Below, piece by piece: positions 57,495-64,000 of a stretch of DNA of 64,000 nucleotides; within the stretch, counting starts at the first letter, position 1; every line of letters begins with the position of its first letter. The stretch covers positions 272,631 through 336,630 of the forward strand of contig CAVSCR010000006.1 in the NCBI GenBank assembly GCA_963726575.1. Reading direction: 5' to 3'. The DNA is from CAVSCR01 sp963726575 (GTDB taxonomy: Bacteria > Actinomycetota > Actinomycetes > JAHEKZ01). The notes beneath the pieces are model-generated. The model had not been told where the DNA came from and did no database searches. It worked only from the letters and a program-made list of their open reading frames with translations. Position numbers and translations under genes: made by a program.

Positions 57495-58550
57495 TCAACC
57501 ACCGACGAGCACCTGCCCGACGGCCAGACTCGAGTCGGCCGGCAGGTCCAGGGCTGACGGCCCGATGCCGGCCGCCACCGCAGCGGCGCCCAGCGCGGCG
57601 ACCATGGCCCCGTTGTCGGTGCACAACCCGGGGCGCGGCACTCGCAGTCGCACGCCGGCGTCGGCGCAGCGCGCCGCGGCCATCGCCCGCAGGGCGGAGT
57701 TGGCGGCCACGCCACCGCCGATCAGCAAGGTGTCGATGCCCGAGGCGCGGCAGGCCGCGACCGCCTTGCGGGTCAGCACGTCGACCACGGCTTCCTGGAA
57801 CGAGGCCGCAACGTCCGCGACCGGCACCGGTTCTCCGGCGGCCTCGCGGGCTTCCACCCAACGTGCCACCGCCGTCTTCAGTCCACTGAAGGAGAAGTCG
57901 TAACGGTGACGTTCCAGGTCGTGTGGCGAGCTCAGCCCGCGCGGGAACGCGATCGCAGTCGGGTCGCCGTCATGAGCTGCTTCGTCGATGTAGGGACCGC
58001 CGGGGAAGGGGAGGCCCAACACGCGGGCGACCTTGTCGAACGCCTCGCCGGCGGCATCGTCGATCGTCATGCCCAGGGGCACGACCTGCGCGGTGACGTC
58101 GTCGACGCGCAACAGCGACGAATGGCCGCCCGACACGAGCAACGCGATCGCCGGCTCCGGCAGCGGGCCATGCTCGAGGCGATCGACCGCCACGTGTGCC
58201 GCCAGATGGTTGACGCCGTACAACGGCCGGTCCCACGCCAAGGCATAGGCCTTGGCGGCCGCGACGCCCACCAACAGGGCTCCCGCCAAGCCCGGACCGG
58301 CAGTGACGGCCACGGCGTCGATCTCGTGCGGCTGCACCTGCGCCTGCTCGAAGGCGCGACGCACCGTCGGCACGAGCGCTGACAGGTGCGCCCGACTGGC
58401 CACCTCAGGAACCACTCCGCCAAAACGCGCATGCTCGGCGACACTGCTGGCCACCTCGTCCGCGAGCAGAGTGCTGCCGCGAACGATCCCCACGCCGGTC
58501 TCGTCACACGACGTCTCGATCCCGAGTACGAGCGGCTCCACCGAGGTCAT
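57495..58550 (-). CDS. tsaD: tRNA N6-adenosine threonylcarbamoyltransferase TsaD
   Basis: A 351-residue Kae1/Qri7-family ASKHA ATPase that transfers the threonylcarbamoyl group to A37 of ANN-decoding tRNAs. GIETSCDETGVGI is near 9-21, the iron/zinc ligands are in NHLAAHVAVD near 113-122, LVSGGHSSLL near 137 and IGGGVAANSALR near 277; TDNGAMVAALG closes the fold. ATG 58550 overlaps the rimI stop (ATGA). It is the last gene of alr-hydrolase-udg-tsaE-tsaB-rimI-tsaD. Confidence 0.97.
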   Translation of the reverse strand: MTSVEPLVLGIETSCDETGVGIVRGSTLLADEVASSVAEHARFGGVVPEVASRAHLSALVPTVRRAFEQAQVQPHEIDAVAVTAGPGLAGALLVGVAAAKAYALAWDRPLYGVNHLAAHVAVDRLEHGPLPEPAIALLVSGGHSSLLRVDDVTAQVVPLGMTIDDAAGEAFDKVARVLGLPFPGGPYIDEAAHDGDPTAIAFPRGLSSPHDLERHRYDFSFSGLKTAVARWVEAREAAGEPVPVADVAASFQEAVVDVLTRKAVAACRASGIDTLLIGGGVAANSALRAMAAARCADAGVRLRVPRPGLCTDNGAMVAALGAAAVAAGIGPSALDLPADSSLAVGQVLVGG

Positions 58551-59020
58551 GACGAAGCCCCGGCGAGTCGCCGCCGCATGATCAGCGCGTGACGTCCAGT
58601 GCCGTAGTAGTCGTGACGCATCGAGGCGACGTCGAATCCGGCCGCTGCGTAGAGCCGTTGGGCACCGACGTTGTCCTCGCGCACCTCGAGCCAGACCTGC
58701 GTCGCCGCTCGGTCCTGCGCGAGCGCGACCAACGCGTCCAGCAGACGACGGCCGAGTCCGGTTCCTTGAGCAGAAGTCGCCACCCCGAGCGTCTGCACCG
58801 TCGCCTCGTGCGCGATGGTCATCAGTCCTGCGTAACCGACCACGTCGGCGCCGTCGTCGAGTACGAGGTAGTCACGGGTGTCGGGCACACCGGCGAGCTC
58901 CGACCAGAACATGGCCGAGGTCCAGGCCGTCTCGGGGAACAGATGTTGGTCCAGCGCCACCACCTGCGGCAGGTCCCACCAGCGCATCCGCCGCATCGTT
59001 ACCTCGCCATCCAGCGTCAT
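58547..59020 (-). CDS. rimI: ribosomal-protein-alanine N-acetyltransferase RimI
   Basis: A 157-residue GNAT enzyme. The acetyl-CoA loop reads ATSAQGTGLGRRLLDALVALA near 82-102, followed by WLEVREDNVGAQRLYAAAGFD near 117-137. Position between tsaB and tsaD and overlaps of both ends (ATGA with each neighbour) support RimI. In other bacteria it acetylates the N-terminus of ribosomal protein S18; a broader substrate range is known for actinobacterial RimI. Start ATG 59020. Confidence 0.92.
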   Translation of the reverse strand: MTLDGEVTMRRMRWWDLPQVVALDQHLFPETAWTSAMFWSELAGVPDTRDYLVLDDGADVVGYAGLMTIAHEATVQTLGVATSAQGTGLGRRLLDALVALAQDRAATQVWLEVREDNVGAQRLYAAAGFDVASMRHDYYGTGRHALIMRRRLAGASS

Positions 59021-59697
59021 CGCGGGGTCACCCGTTTGCGTTCGCCGGGCACAGTGGCGTCAGGCTGGCGCAGGTACAGGGGCACTACCGGCTCGAACAG
59101 GTCACCCACCCGGAGCTTTCCCGCTGCCAATACGGCCAGTGTCGCCGCCGACGGATAGTCCGGCGGCACCACGACACAGCCGCTGGACTCGAAATCGGGT
59201 GCGTAACGCTGCGCTCCCTCACCGGCGGCTCGACACTGCGGGTTGCCGGCGGCGACCTCCGCCGGGCGGCCGACCGACGGTCCGCTCGTGCGTCGCCCGT
59301 TCTCATAGCGAGCCCAGTAGACCTCGTGACGTCGCGCATCCGTGATCGCGAGCAACGGCACGGATCCAGGGTCGAGGGCATCGCTGCTCACCTGCGCCGC
59401 AATCACGTCGAGCGTCACGACTCCCAATACGGGTAGGGACAACGCGTCACCCAGAGCCAGTGCGGTGACGAGGCCGACGCGCAGACCCGTGAACGGACCA
59501 GGTCCCACGCCCACCGCGATGTGGGTCAGCTGCGTCGCGTCGATTCGCGCCCTGGACAGCACCGCGGCGATCATCGGGGCGAGTACCTCGGCATGGCGTC
59601 GGCCGTCGAGGACGCTGTCGTGGGCGAGCACGAAGCCGTCATCCGCCAGCGCCACCGTCGTCGTCGGCGTCGCCGTGTCGAGAGCGAGCAGCAGCAC
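59017..59697 (-). CDS. tsaB: tRNA threonylcarbamoyladenosine biosynthesis protein TsaB
   Basis: A 226-residue ASKHA-fold protein that scaffolds TsaD and TsaE in t6A synthesis. The start LLLALDTATPTTTVAL and the VGVGPGPFTGLRVGLVTA motif near 63-80 are diagnostic; the ATPase active-site residues of TsaD are absent as expected. Start is GTG 59697. It overlaps rimI by four bases and lies 9 bases downstream of tsaE. Confidence 0.94.
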   Translation of the reverse strand: MLLLALDTATPTTTVALADDGFVLAHDSVLDGRRHAEVLAPMIAAVLSRARIDATQLTHIAVGVGPGPFTGLRVGLVTALALGDALSLPVLGVVTLDVIAAQVSSDALDPGSVPLLAITDARRHEVYWARYENGRRTSGPSVGRPAEVAAGNPQCRAAGEGAQRYAPDFESSGCVVVPPDYPSAATLAVLAAGKLRVGDLFEPVVPLYLRQPDATVPGERKRVTPR

Positions 59698-59706
59698 CGG
59701 GCCAGG

Positions 59707-60204
59707 CTAGGTGACGAAGCCGAACAGAAGGACCAACCGCACGTTCTCGGGCAGATCACCGTCGCGGGCGATCTCCACCCGTCGCAGCGGTCGCTCGTCG
59801 TCCTGGTTGCGCGCCAGCCCGGCCATCAAGTCGTCACCCCACTCGACGACGGTCACGGAGTCTTCCATCGACGTGTCGAGGTCGAGGTCGTCCACCTCCG
59901 ACAACGACGACAATCGGTAGGCGTCGACGTGCACCAGATCGGGGCCGTCACCCAGCGCCCGGTGGACGCGGGCGATGACGAAGGTCGGTGAGGTGACTGC
60001 ACCGCGCACCTGCAACCCCTGGGCCACGCCTTGGACGAATGTCGTCTTGCCTGCGCCAAGCGGTCCACTGAGCACCACCAGGTCGCCGGGCCGAAGTTGT
60101 GTGGCGAGTCGTCGACCAAGCGCGACCATCTCCTCCGCGCCGGCGACGACAACTGCGTCACCCGCAGCGGCGCCAGGGTCCCGACCGCCTGCAGTGTCGG
60201 TCAT
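59707..60204 (-). CDS. tsaE: tRNA threonylcarbamoyladenosine biosynthesis ATPase TsaE
   Basis: A 165-residue P-loop ATPase of the t6A complex. Walker A is SGPLGAGKTTFVQGVAQGL near 46-64; the TSPTFVIARVH switch near 71 and HVDAYRLS near 92 follow; VVEWGDDL near 119 is the Walker B-like EWG motif. All are typical. ATG 60204 shares one base with the stop of the upstream uracil-DNA glycosylase gene (TGATG). Confidence 0.95.
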   Translation of the reverse strand: MTDTAGGRDPGAAAGDAVVVAGAEEMVALGRRLATQLRPGDLVVLSGPLGAGKTTFVQGVAQGLQVRGAVTSPTFVIARVHRALGDGPDLVHVDAYRLSSLSEVDDLDLDTSMEDSVTVVEWGDDLMAGLARNQDDERPLRRVEIARDGDLPENVRLVLLFGFVT

Positions 60205-60797
60205 CACGGTCCGCGGGAGCTGAGCCACGTGGCGGCCGCGATCAGATCGTCGCGCAGCGCCTGCAAGGGCTCCCCGTTCGGACCGAAGCGCAGCGCGGCC
60301 GAGGGATGATAGGTGGCCATCACGTGGCGACCGCCGACCGTGTGGACGGTGCCGCGCAGCGCGGTGAGCCGGGCACCTTTGCCGAAGAACCAGCGCGTGG
60401 CTGTCCCGCCAAGACACACCACGAGCGCGGCCTCAGCGAGGCGCACCTGCTGTTCGAGGAACGGTCGGCAGGCCATCACCTCGCGCGCCCTTGGCGCGCG
60501 GTTCGCTGGCGGCCGGCACTTCACGACGTTCGCCACCGCCACCGTGGCGCGCGGCAGCCCCGCTGCGGTGAGCAACGTGTCGAGGAGTTGTCCGCTGCGC
60601 CCGACGAACGGCTCCCCCTGCGCGTCCTCCTCCGCGCCAGGTGCCTCGCCGACGAGGAGCAACCGGGCCAGCATCGGGAACTGACCCGCCACGGTGCTGT
60701 GCCGACTGGCGACCAGTTCTGGGCAGATCCGGCAGCCCGCGATCTTCGCGGCCACCGCACCGAGGTCCTGCGACGTGCGTTCTCCGGCGTCGGTCAT
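60204..60797 (-). CDS. uracil-DNA glycosylase, iron-sulfur family (type 4/5)
   Basis: A 197-residue UDG-superfamily protein for base excision of uracil. The active-site GEAPGAEEDAQGEPFVGRSG is near 50-69 and HPSAALRFGPNG near 163. Four Cys typical of the 4Fe-4S families are present: two in CRICPEL near 22-25, one in VVKCRPP near 93 and one in VMACRPFLEQQ near 109. The GEAPG form points to family 4. It is embedded in the t6A operon with ATGA and TGATG overlaps to the genes on both sides, unusual for this conserved cluster. Confidence 0.9.
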   Translation of the reverse strand: MTDAGERTSQDLGAVAAKIAGCRICPELVASRHSTVAGQFPMLARLLLVGEAPGAEEDAQGEPFVGRSGQLLDTLLTAAGLPRATVAVANVVKCRPPANRAPRAREVMACRPFLEQQVRLAEAALVVCLGGTATRWFFGKGARLTALRGTVHTVGGRHVMATYHPSAALRFGPNGEPLQALRDDLIAAATWLSSRGP

Positions 60798-61855
60798 GAC
60801 GTGGGCCGCGCGACAACGCTGAAGAAGTCGTCGAGTGCCGCGTTGACGTCGTCTGGGCGTTCGAGCATCACCAGATGCCCTCCGGGGTCGAGCACGACCA
60901 GGTCGGCACGCGGCAGTGCCTGCGCCATGACCCGGCTGTGCGACGCTGGCGTCACCAGGTCCTGCTGCCCGACGATGACCAGCGTGTGAACGCCGTCGAG
61001 CACCTGCAGGTCGTCCAAGGCTTCATGGGCATCGATGGCGGGGTAGAACTCGGCAAGGACGTCGGTCGGCGTCCCCTCGATCATCTCCGCGGCGAAGTCG
61101 ACGACCTCCGACGGCACGTCACGGGAGGCGAAGGCGTAGGTGCGGGTGAGCAGCAGCACGAGGTCGCTGCCGACCTGCCGACCACGTTCGACCAGACGTG
61201 CGTTCGCCTGCACCAGGCGGGCCAGGCGCGGCGCGATGCGTCGCGCACCAGTGGCGAACAGGGCGGGCACCCCCAGCGTCACCTGGGAGAGCTTGCCCGA
61301 CGACGTCGCCAGCAGGACGACTCCGACGACCTGCTCACCGAATCGTTCACGATGGTGTCGCGCCAGGGCCATGACCGTCATGCCACCCATCGAGTGGCCG
61401 ACCAGAACCACCGGACCCGATGGCGCGACGGCGTCGATCACGGCGGCGAGATCCGAACCCAGCTGGTCGATGGTCGAGTGTTCGGCCGGGCCGCGTCCGG
61501 ATCGGCCGTGACTGCGCTGGTCGTAGAACACCAGGCGAGCACGGCCCCGCAGCGCCTCGCGTTGGAAGTGCCACGAGTCCAGGTTCAACGCGTAGCCGTG
61601 GCAGAAGATCACGGTGAGCTGCGGCCAGGTGGCCCGTTTGCCAGGTTCGTCGACCTCGACGTACAGCTGGACGCCGTCGTCGGCGATCACGATGCGGTGG
61701 GGTGAGTGCAGCGTGCCGAATCCGAACTGAGGCTCACCACGGGCGCGTACCGATCGACCCACGACGACCCGTTCCGCCACGAGTCCCGCGGCCGCTCCCG
61801 CTGCCAACGCGGCCGCCGCGGCGCCAGCGGTGGCCACCGACCGAGGCAAACCCAT
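60794..61855 (-). CDS. alpha/beta fold hydrolase
   Basis: A 353-residue hydrolase with an N-terminal hydrophobic helix (about 8-30, Ala/Gly-rich) that may anchor it in the membrane. The oxyanion loop is CHGYALNLDSWHFQ near 86, the nucleophile elbow VGHSMGGMTVMALA near 152, and the last catalytic His in DPGGHLVMLERPDDV near 325. Substrate unknown. A homologue sits between alr and tsaE in Streptomyces. ATG 61855 directly follows the alr stop (TAGATG) and its stop overlaps the UDG start. Confidence 0.88.
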   Translation of the reverse strand: MGLPRSVATAGAAAAALAAGAAAGLVAERVVVGRSVRARGEPQFGFGTLHSPHRIVIADDGVQLYVEVDEPGKRATWPQLTVIFCHGYALNLDSWHFQREALRGRARLVFYDQRSHGRSGRGPAEHSTIDQLGSDLAAVIDAVAPSGPVVLVGHSMGGMTVMALARHHRERFGEQVVGVVLLATSSGKLSQVTLGVPALFATGARRIAPRLARLVQANARLVERGRQVGSDLVLLLTRTYAFASRDVPSEVVDFAAEMIEGTPTDVLAEFYPAIDAHEALDDLQVLDGVHTLVIVGQQDLVTPASHSRVMAQALPRADLVVLDPGGHLVMLERPDDVNAALDDFFSVVARPTS

Positions 61856-63004
61856 CTAGCGCCCCGAGCCCGTTGGGCTCGTCACGTAACGGCGCTCGAC
61901 ACGCGGTCCGATGCGCGTCACGATCTCGTAGGAGATCGTGCCGAGCGCTTTCGCCCATTCGTCCACGGTCGGCTCTTCGTGATCACCTGGCCCGAACACC
62001 CACACCTCGTCACCCTCGGTCGCGGTGTCGTCGCCGAGGTCCACCACGAACTGGTCCATGCACACGGTTCCCGCGATCGTGCGTCGGCGACCTGCCACGA
62101 GGACCGGGCCGACGTTCGTCGCGTTGCGCGGGATCCCGTCGGCGTAGCCCAGCGGCACCAGACCGAGCGTCGTCTCCTTGGCCGTCACATAGCGGTGCTG
62201 GTAGGAGACTCCTTGGCCGGCCGGCACGCGCTTGACCAAGATCAAGCGAGCCGTCAACGACATGGCCGGACGCAGCCCGAGCCCGCTGGCACTGCTCTGG
62301 CCAGGGATCGGGGAGAGTCCGTAGAGGGCCAGGCCGGGCCGGGTCAGGTCGAAGTGCGTGTCGGGACGGGTCAGCGTGGCTGCGGAGTTGGCGAGGTGGC
62401 GCACCTGCGGTCGCAAGCCGGCGCGCTGCGCCACGTCGAGCGCGGCGTGGAAGGCACCGAGCTGACGGTCGATGGTGGGGTGGCCGGGCGCGTCGGCATA
62501 CGCCAGATGCGACCAGATGCCGCTGACGTCGATCGCGCCATCGACCTCGGCCTTGCGCGCGCGCTCGACCAGGTCCACCCAGGCGTCGGCGGTCGACCCG
62601 CCTCGGCCCAACCCGGTGTCCACCTTGAGCTGGACGCGGGCAGTTCTCCCTACCGAGCGCGCGGCGGCAGCGACTTCGGCCAGCGCCCACCGCGCCGCGA
62701 CCGTGACGTCGATGTCGTGGCGGATCGCCTCGTCGAAGGCTTCCCCTGGACCGTGCAACCAGGCGAGCACCGGCGTCGTCACACCCCCGGCACGCAGCTC
62801 CAGCGCCTCACTGAGCAGTGCGACGCCCAACCACGACGCGCCGCCGTCAACCGCAGCGCGCGCCACCGGCAGCAGCCCATGACCGTAGGCATCCGCCTTG
62901 ACCACGGCCATCATCTGCCCGGGCGCGGACCGTTCCTTCAGCAAGGCGGCATTGCTCCGGATCGCGGTGAGGTCCACGATCGTCTCTGCAAGCCGGGCGG
63001 TCAC
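61856..63004 (-). CDS. alr: alanine racemase
   Basis: A PLP-dependent racemase providing D-alanine for peptidoglycan, 382 residues. The PLP lysine is in MMAVVKADAYGHGLLP near 32-47, and the second catalytic Tyr is probably in the VSYQHRYVTAKE segment near 270. The C-terminal beta domain (CMDQFVVDLGD near 316, YEIVTRIGPRVERRYV near the end) is complete. The start GTG 63004 begins the homologous sequence. It heads the operon and is divergent from the aldose epimerase gene, 56 bases away. Confidence 0.95.
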   Translation of the reverse strand: MTARLAETIVDLTAIRSNAALLKERSAPGQMMAVVKADAYGHGLLPVARAAVDGGASWLGVALLSEALELRAGGVTTPVLAWLHGPGEAFDEAIRHDIDVTVAARWALAEVAAAARSVGRTARVQLKVDTGLGRGGSTADAWVDLVERARKAEVDGAIDVSGIWSHLAYADAPGHPTIDRQLGAFHAALDVAQRAGLRPQVRHLANSAATLTRPDTHFDLTRPGLALYGLSPIPGQSSASGLGLRPAMSLTARLILVKRVPAGQGVSYQHRYVTAKETTLGLVPLGYADGIPRNATNVGPVLVAGRRRTIAGTVCMDQFVVDLGDDTATEGDEVWVFGPGDHEEPTVDEWAKALGTISYEIVTRIGPRVERRYVTSPTGSGR

Positions 63005-63060
63005 CGCGTCAGTGTTCCATCTCGGTTCCGCCCGAGCCCCAACCAAGCCTGGGAGGGCGC

Positions 63061-64000
63061 GTGTCCGACGCCGCACACCCCTTCGCGGGGGAGGTCAGGT
63101 TTCGCGGCGAGCCTGCAGTGCGCCTGAGCGCCGGAGACGTCGACGCCACCTTTCTGCCGGCAATGGGACTGACCGGGGTGTCGTTGCGCCGCGCCGGTGA
63201 GGAGTTCCTTGCCCTTCCCGGCGGGCTCGGCACCTTGCGGCACGGTTCCACGGCGGGACTGCCGCTGCTGGCGCCGTGGGCCAACCGACTGGCCCAGTGG
63301 CACTACCGCGTCGGGCGGACGAATGTCGACCTGCACGGCCTGCCGCTGCACACTGACGAGGCAGGGTTGCCCATCCATGGGCTGGTCTGCGGCACCTCGG
63401 TCTGGAGCGTGCAGCAGATTCGTGCGTCGGCGCGTGGCGCACAGCTCGTGGCGTCAGTCGACATCGAGGCCGCGGCATTCCCGTTCGCGCACATGCTTGT
63501 CGTCAAGGCGTCGCTCGACCCGGCGGGGCTCAGCATCGAGACGACGCTGCACGCGACGGGTCGGCGTCGGGTGCCGGTCGCGTTCGGGTGGCATCCGTAC
63601 CTGAGACTGCCTGGAACGGCCCGTAGCTCGTGGGATCTGCACCTTCCGGCTCGCGAGCACGTGCTGCTCGACGACCGTGGCATCCCTGAGGGTTCGACTC
63701 GTCCGGAGCCCAAGGCGTCAGCCCCGGTCGGTCGACGTACCTTCGACGACTTGTACCGACTCAGCGGCGGGCGATCGTGGTCGATCACCTCACCTCGGGG
63801 ACACGGCATCCGGCTGCACTGCGGATCCGGGTACGACTACGCGCAGGTGTGGGTCCCGAAGGGGCGCCAGTTCCTGGCGTTGGAACCGATGACAGTCGCT
63901 ACCAACGCACTCGTCAGCGGCAGCACCCCACTGGTGGAGCCGGGTGACTCGTTCACGGCACGCTTCCGACTCGACGTGATGGGCGCGCCGGACTCCGAGA
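63061..64000 (+). CDS. aldose 1-epimerase (partial, cut by window end)
   Basis: The frame from GTG 63061, with GGGAGG four bases upstream, stays open for 313 codons to the window end. It matches the galactose mutarotase superfamily: LPLLAPWANRLAQW near 75-88, the IHGLV motif near 110, the catalytic-His region FGWHPYLRLPG near 176-186, FDDLYRLSGG near 228 and FLALEPMTVATNAL near 277-290 with the general-base Glu. The C-terminal few residues are missing. It probably interconverts sugar anomers; the exact sugar is not known. Confidence 0.9.
   Translation, partial: MSDAAHPFAGEVRFRGEPAVRLSAGDVDATFLPAMGLTGVSLRRAGEEFLALPGGLGTLRHGSTAGLPLLAPWANRLAQWHYRVGRTNVDLHGLPLHTDEAGLPIHGLVCGTSVWSVQQIRASARGAQLVASVDIEAAAFPFAHMLVVKASLDPAGLSIETTLHATGRRRVPVAFGWHPYLRLPGTARSSWDLHLPAREHVLLDDRGIPEGSTRPEPKASAPVGRRTFDDLYRLSGGRSWSITSPRGHGIRLHCGSGYDYAQVWVPKGRQFLALEPMTVATNALVSGSTPLVEPGDSFTARFRLDVMGAPDSE

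Noticed and set aside
1..64000. tRNA, rRNA, riboswitches, insertion sequences, origins and attachment sites
   Set aside because: None was recognised when reading both strands; no cloverleaf with a CCA-like end, no transposase motif and no DnaA-box cluster was seen. A covariance-model scan would be needed to exclude small RNAs.

Overview
The window is high-GC DNA with very dense coding, frequent GTG starts and many 4-base ATGA/GTGA stop-start overlaps. WhiB and BldM-type regulators, DUF3017, DUF6350 (PerM), GuaB3, a SigD/RsdA pair and a second type of GroEL with a His-rich tail all point to an actinobacterium (Actinomycetota). The BldM-WhiD pair and IcmB resemble the Streptomyces side of the phylum, but I cannot place the genus. 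From memory of gene order, the window joins two conserved actinobacterial blocks: one like M. tuberculosis Rv0949-Rv0957 (pcrA, M23 peptidase, sucCD, perM, purN-purH) and one like Rv3396c-Rv3423c (guaA, GMC oxidoreductase, guaB3, guaB, rsdA, sigD, whiB3, groEL1-groES, tsaD-rimI-tsaB-tsaE, alr).

Left part (1-10.1 kb): purine and one-carbon operon purN-purH-LURP-folD-DUF3017; a coupled hydroxyacid dehydrogenase/DUF1015 pair; perM; sucCD. An accessory stretch (10.2-19.2 kb) follows: AraC-type regulator with a small membrane protein and DUF2237, a truncated VOC gene, DUF4386, GNAT, an ABC-2 type exporter, DinB/DUF664, a methyltransferase, and finally an ECF sigma factor module. That module holds two almost identical copies of a secreted effector domain, one on a lipoprotein leader and one on a membrane anchor in the usual anti-sigma position. 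Both copies are interrupted by an apparent one-base frameshift, and both modules start with the same promoter-like sequence. It is the most unusual thing in the window.

Middle (19.2-40.8 kb): icmB, a lipase-like hydrolase, an M23 peptidase preceded by a 17-codon leader ORF, pcrA, a large secreted protein, a PIG-L deacetylase, a PspC-type envelope-stress system (PspC-histidine kinase and response regulator, divergent PspC protein, with three phased TCAGGG repeats between them), a phosphoesterase-Nudix pair, a P-type ATPase, ppk2, DinB, guaA, and a heterodimeric ABC exporter with one consensus and one degenerate ATP site.

Right part (40.9-64 kb): GMC oxidoreductase, succinic semialdehyde dehydrogenase, glpD, guaB3, guaB, then the regulatory run rsdA-sigD-bldM-TPR-MerR/B12 with whiB3 opposite, groEL-groES under a CIRCE operator, a methyltransferase pseudogene with its catalytic core deleted, an antibiotic-monooxygenase-like protein, a secreted GH26-like glycosidase, the t6A/ribosome-modification operon (alr-hydrolase-UDG-tsaE-tsaB-rimI-tsaD) and the start of a divergent aldose 1-epimerase cut by the window end.

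I saw no rRNA, tRNA, CRISPR array, transposase or origin. No gene-free stretch exceeds about 250 bases; the longest (12815-13039, 16693-16935 and 55433-55629) hold only the promoters and operators listed, or nothing I can recognise.
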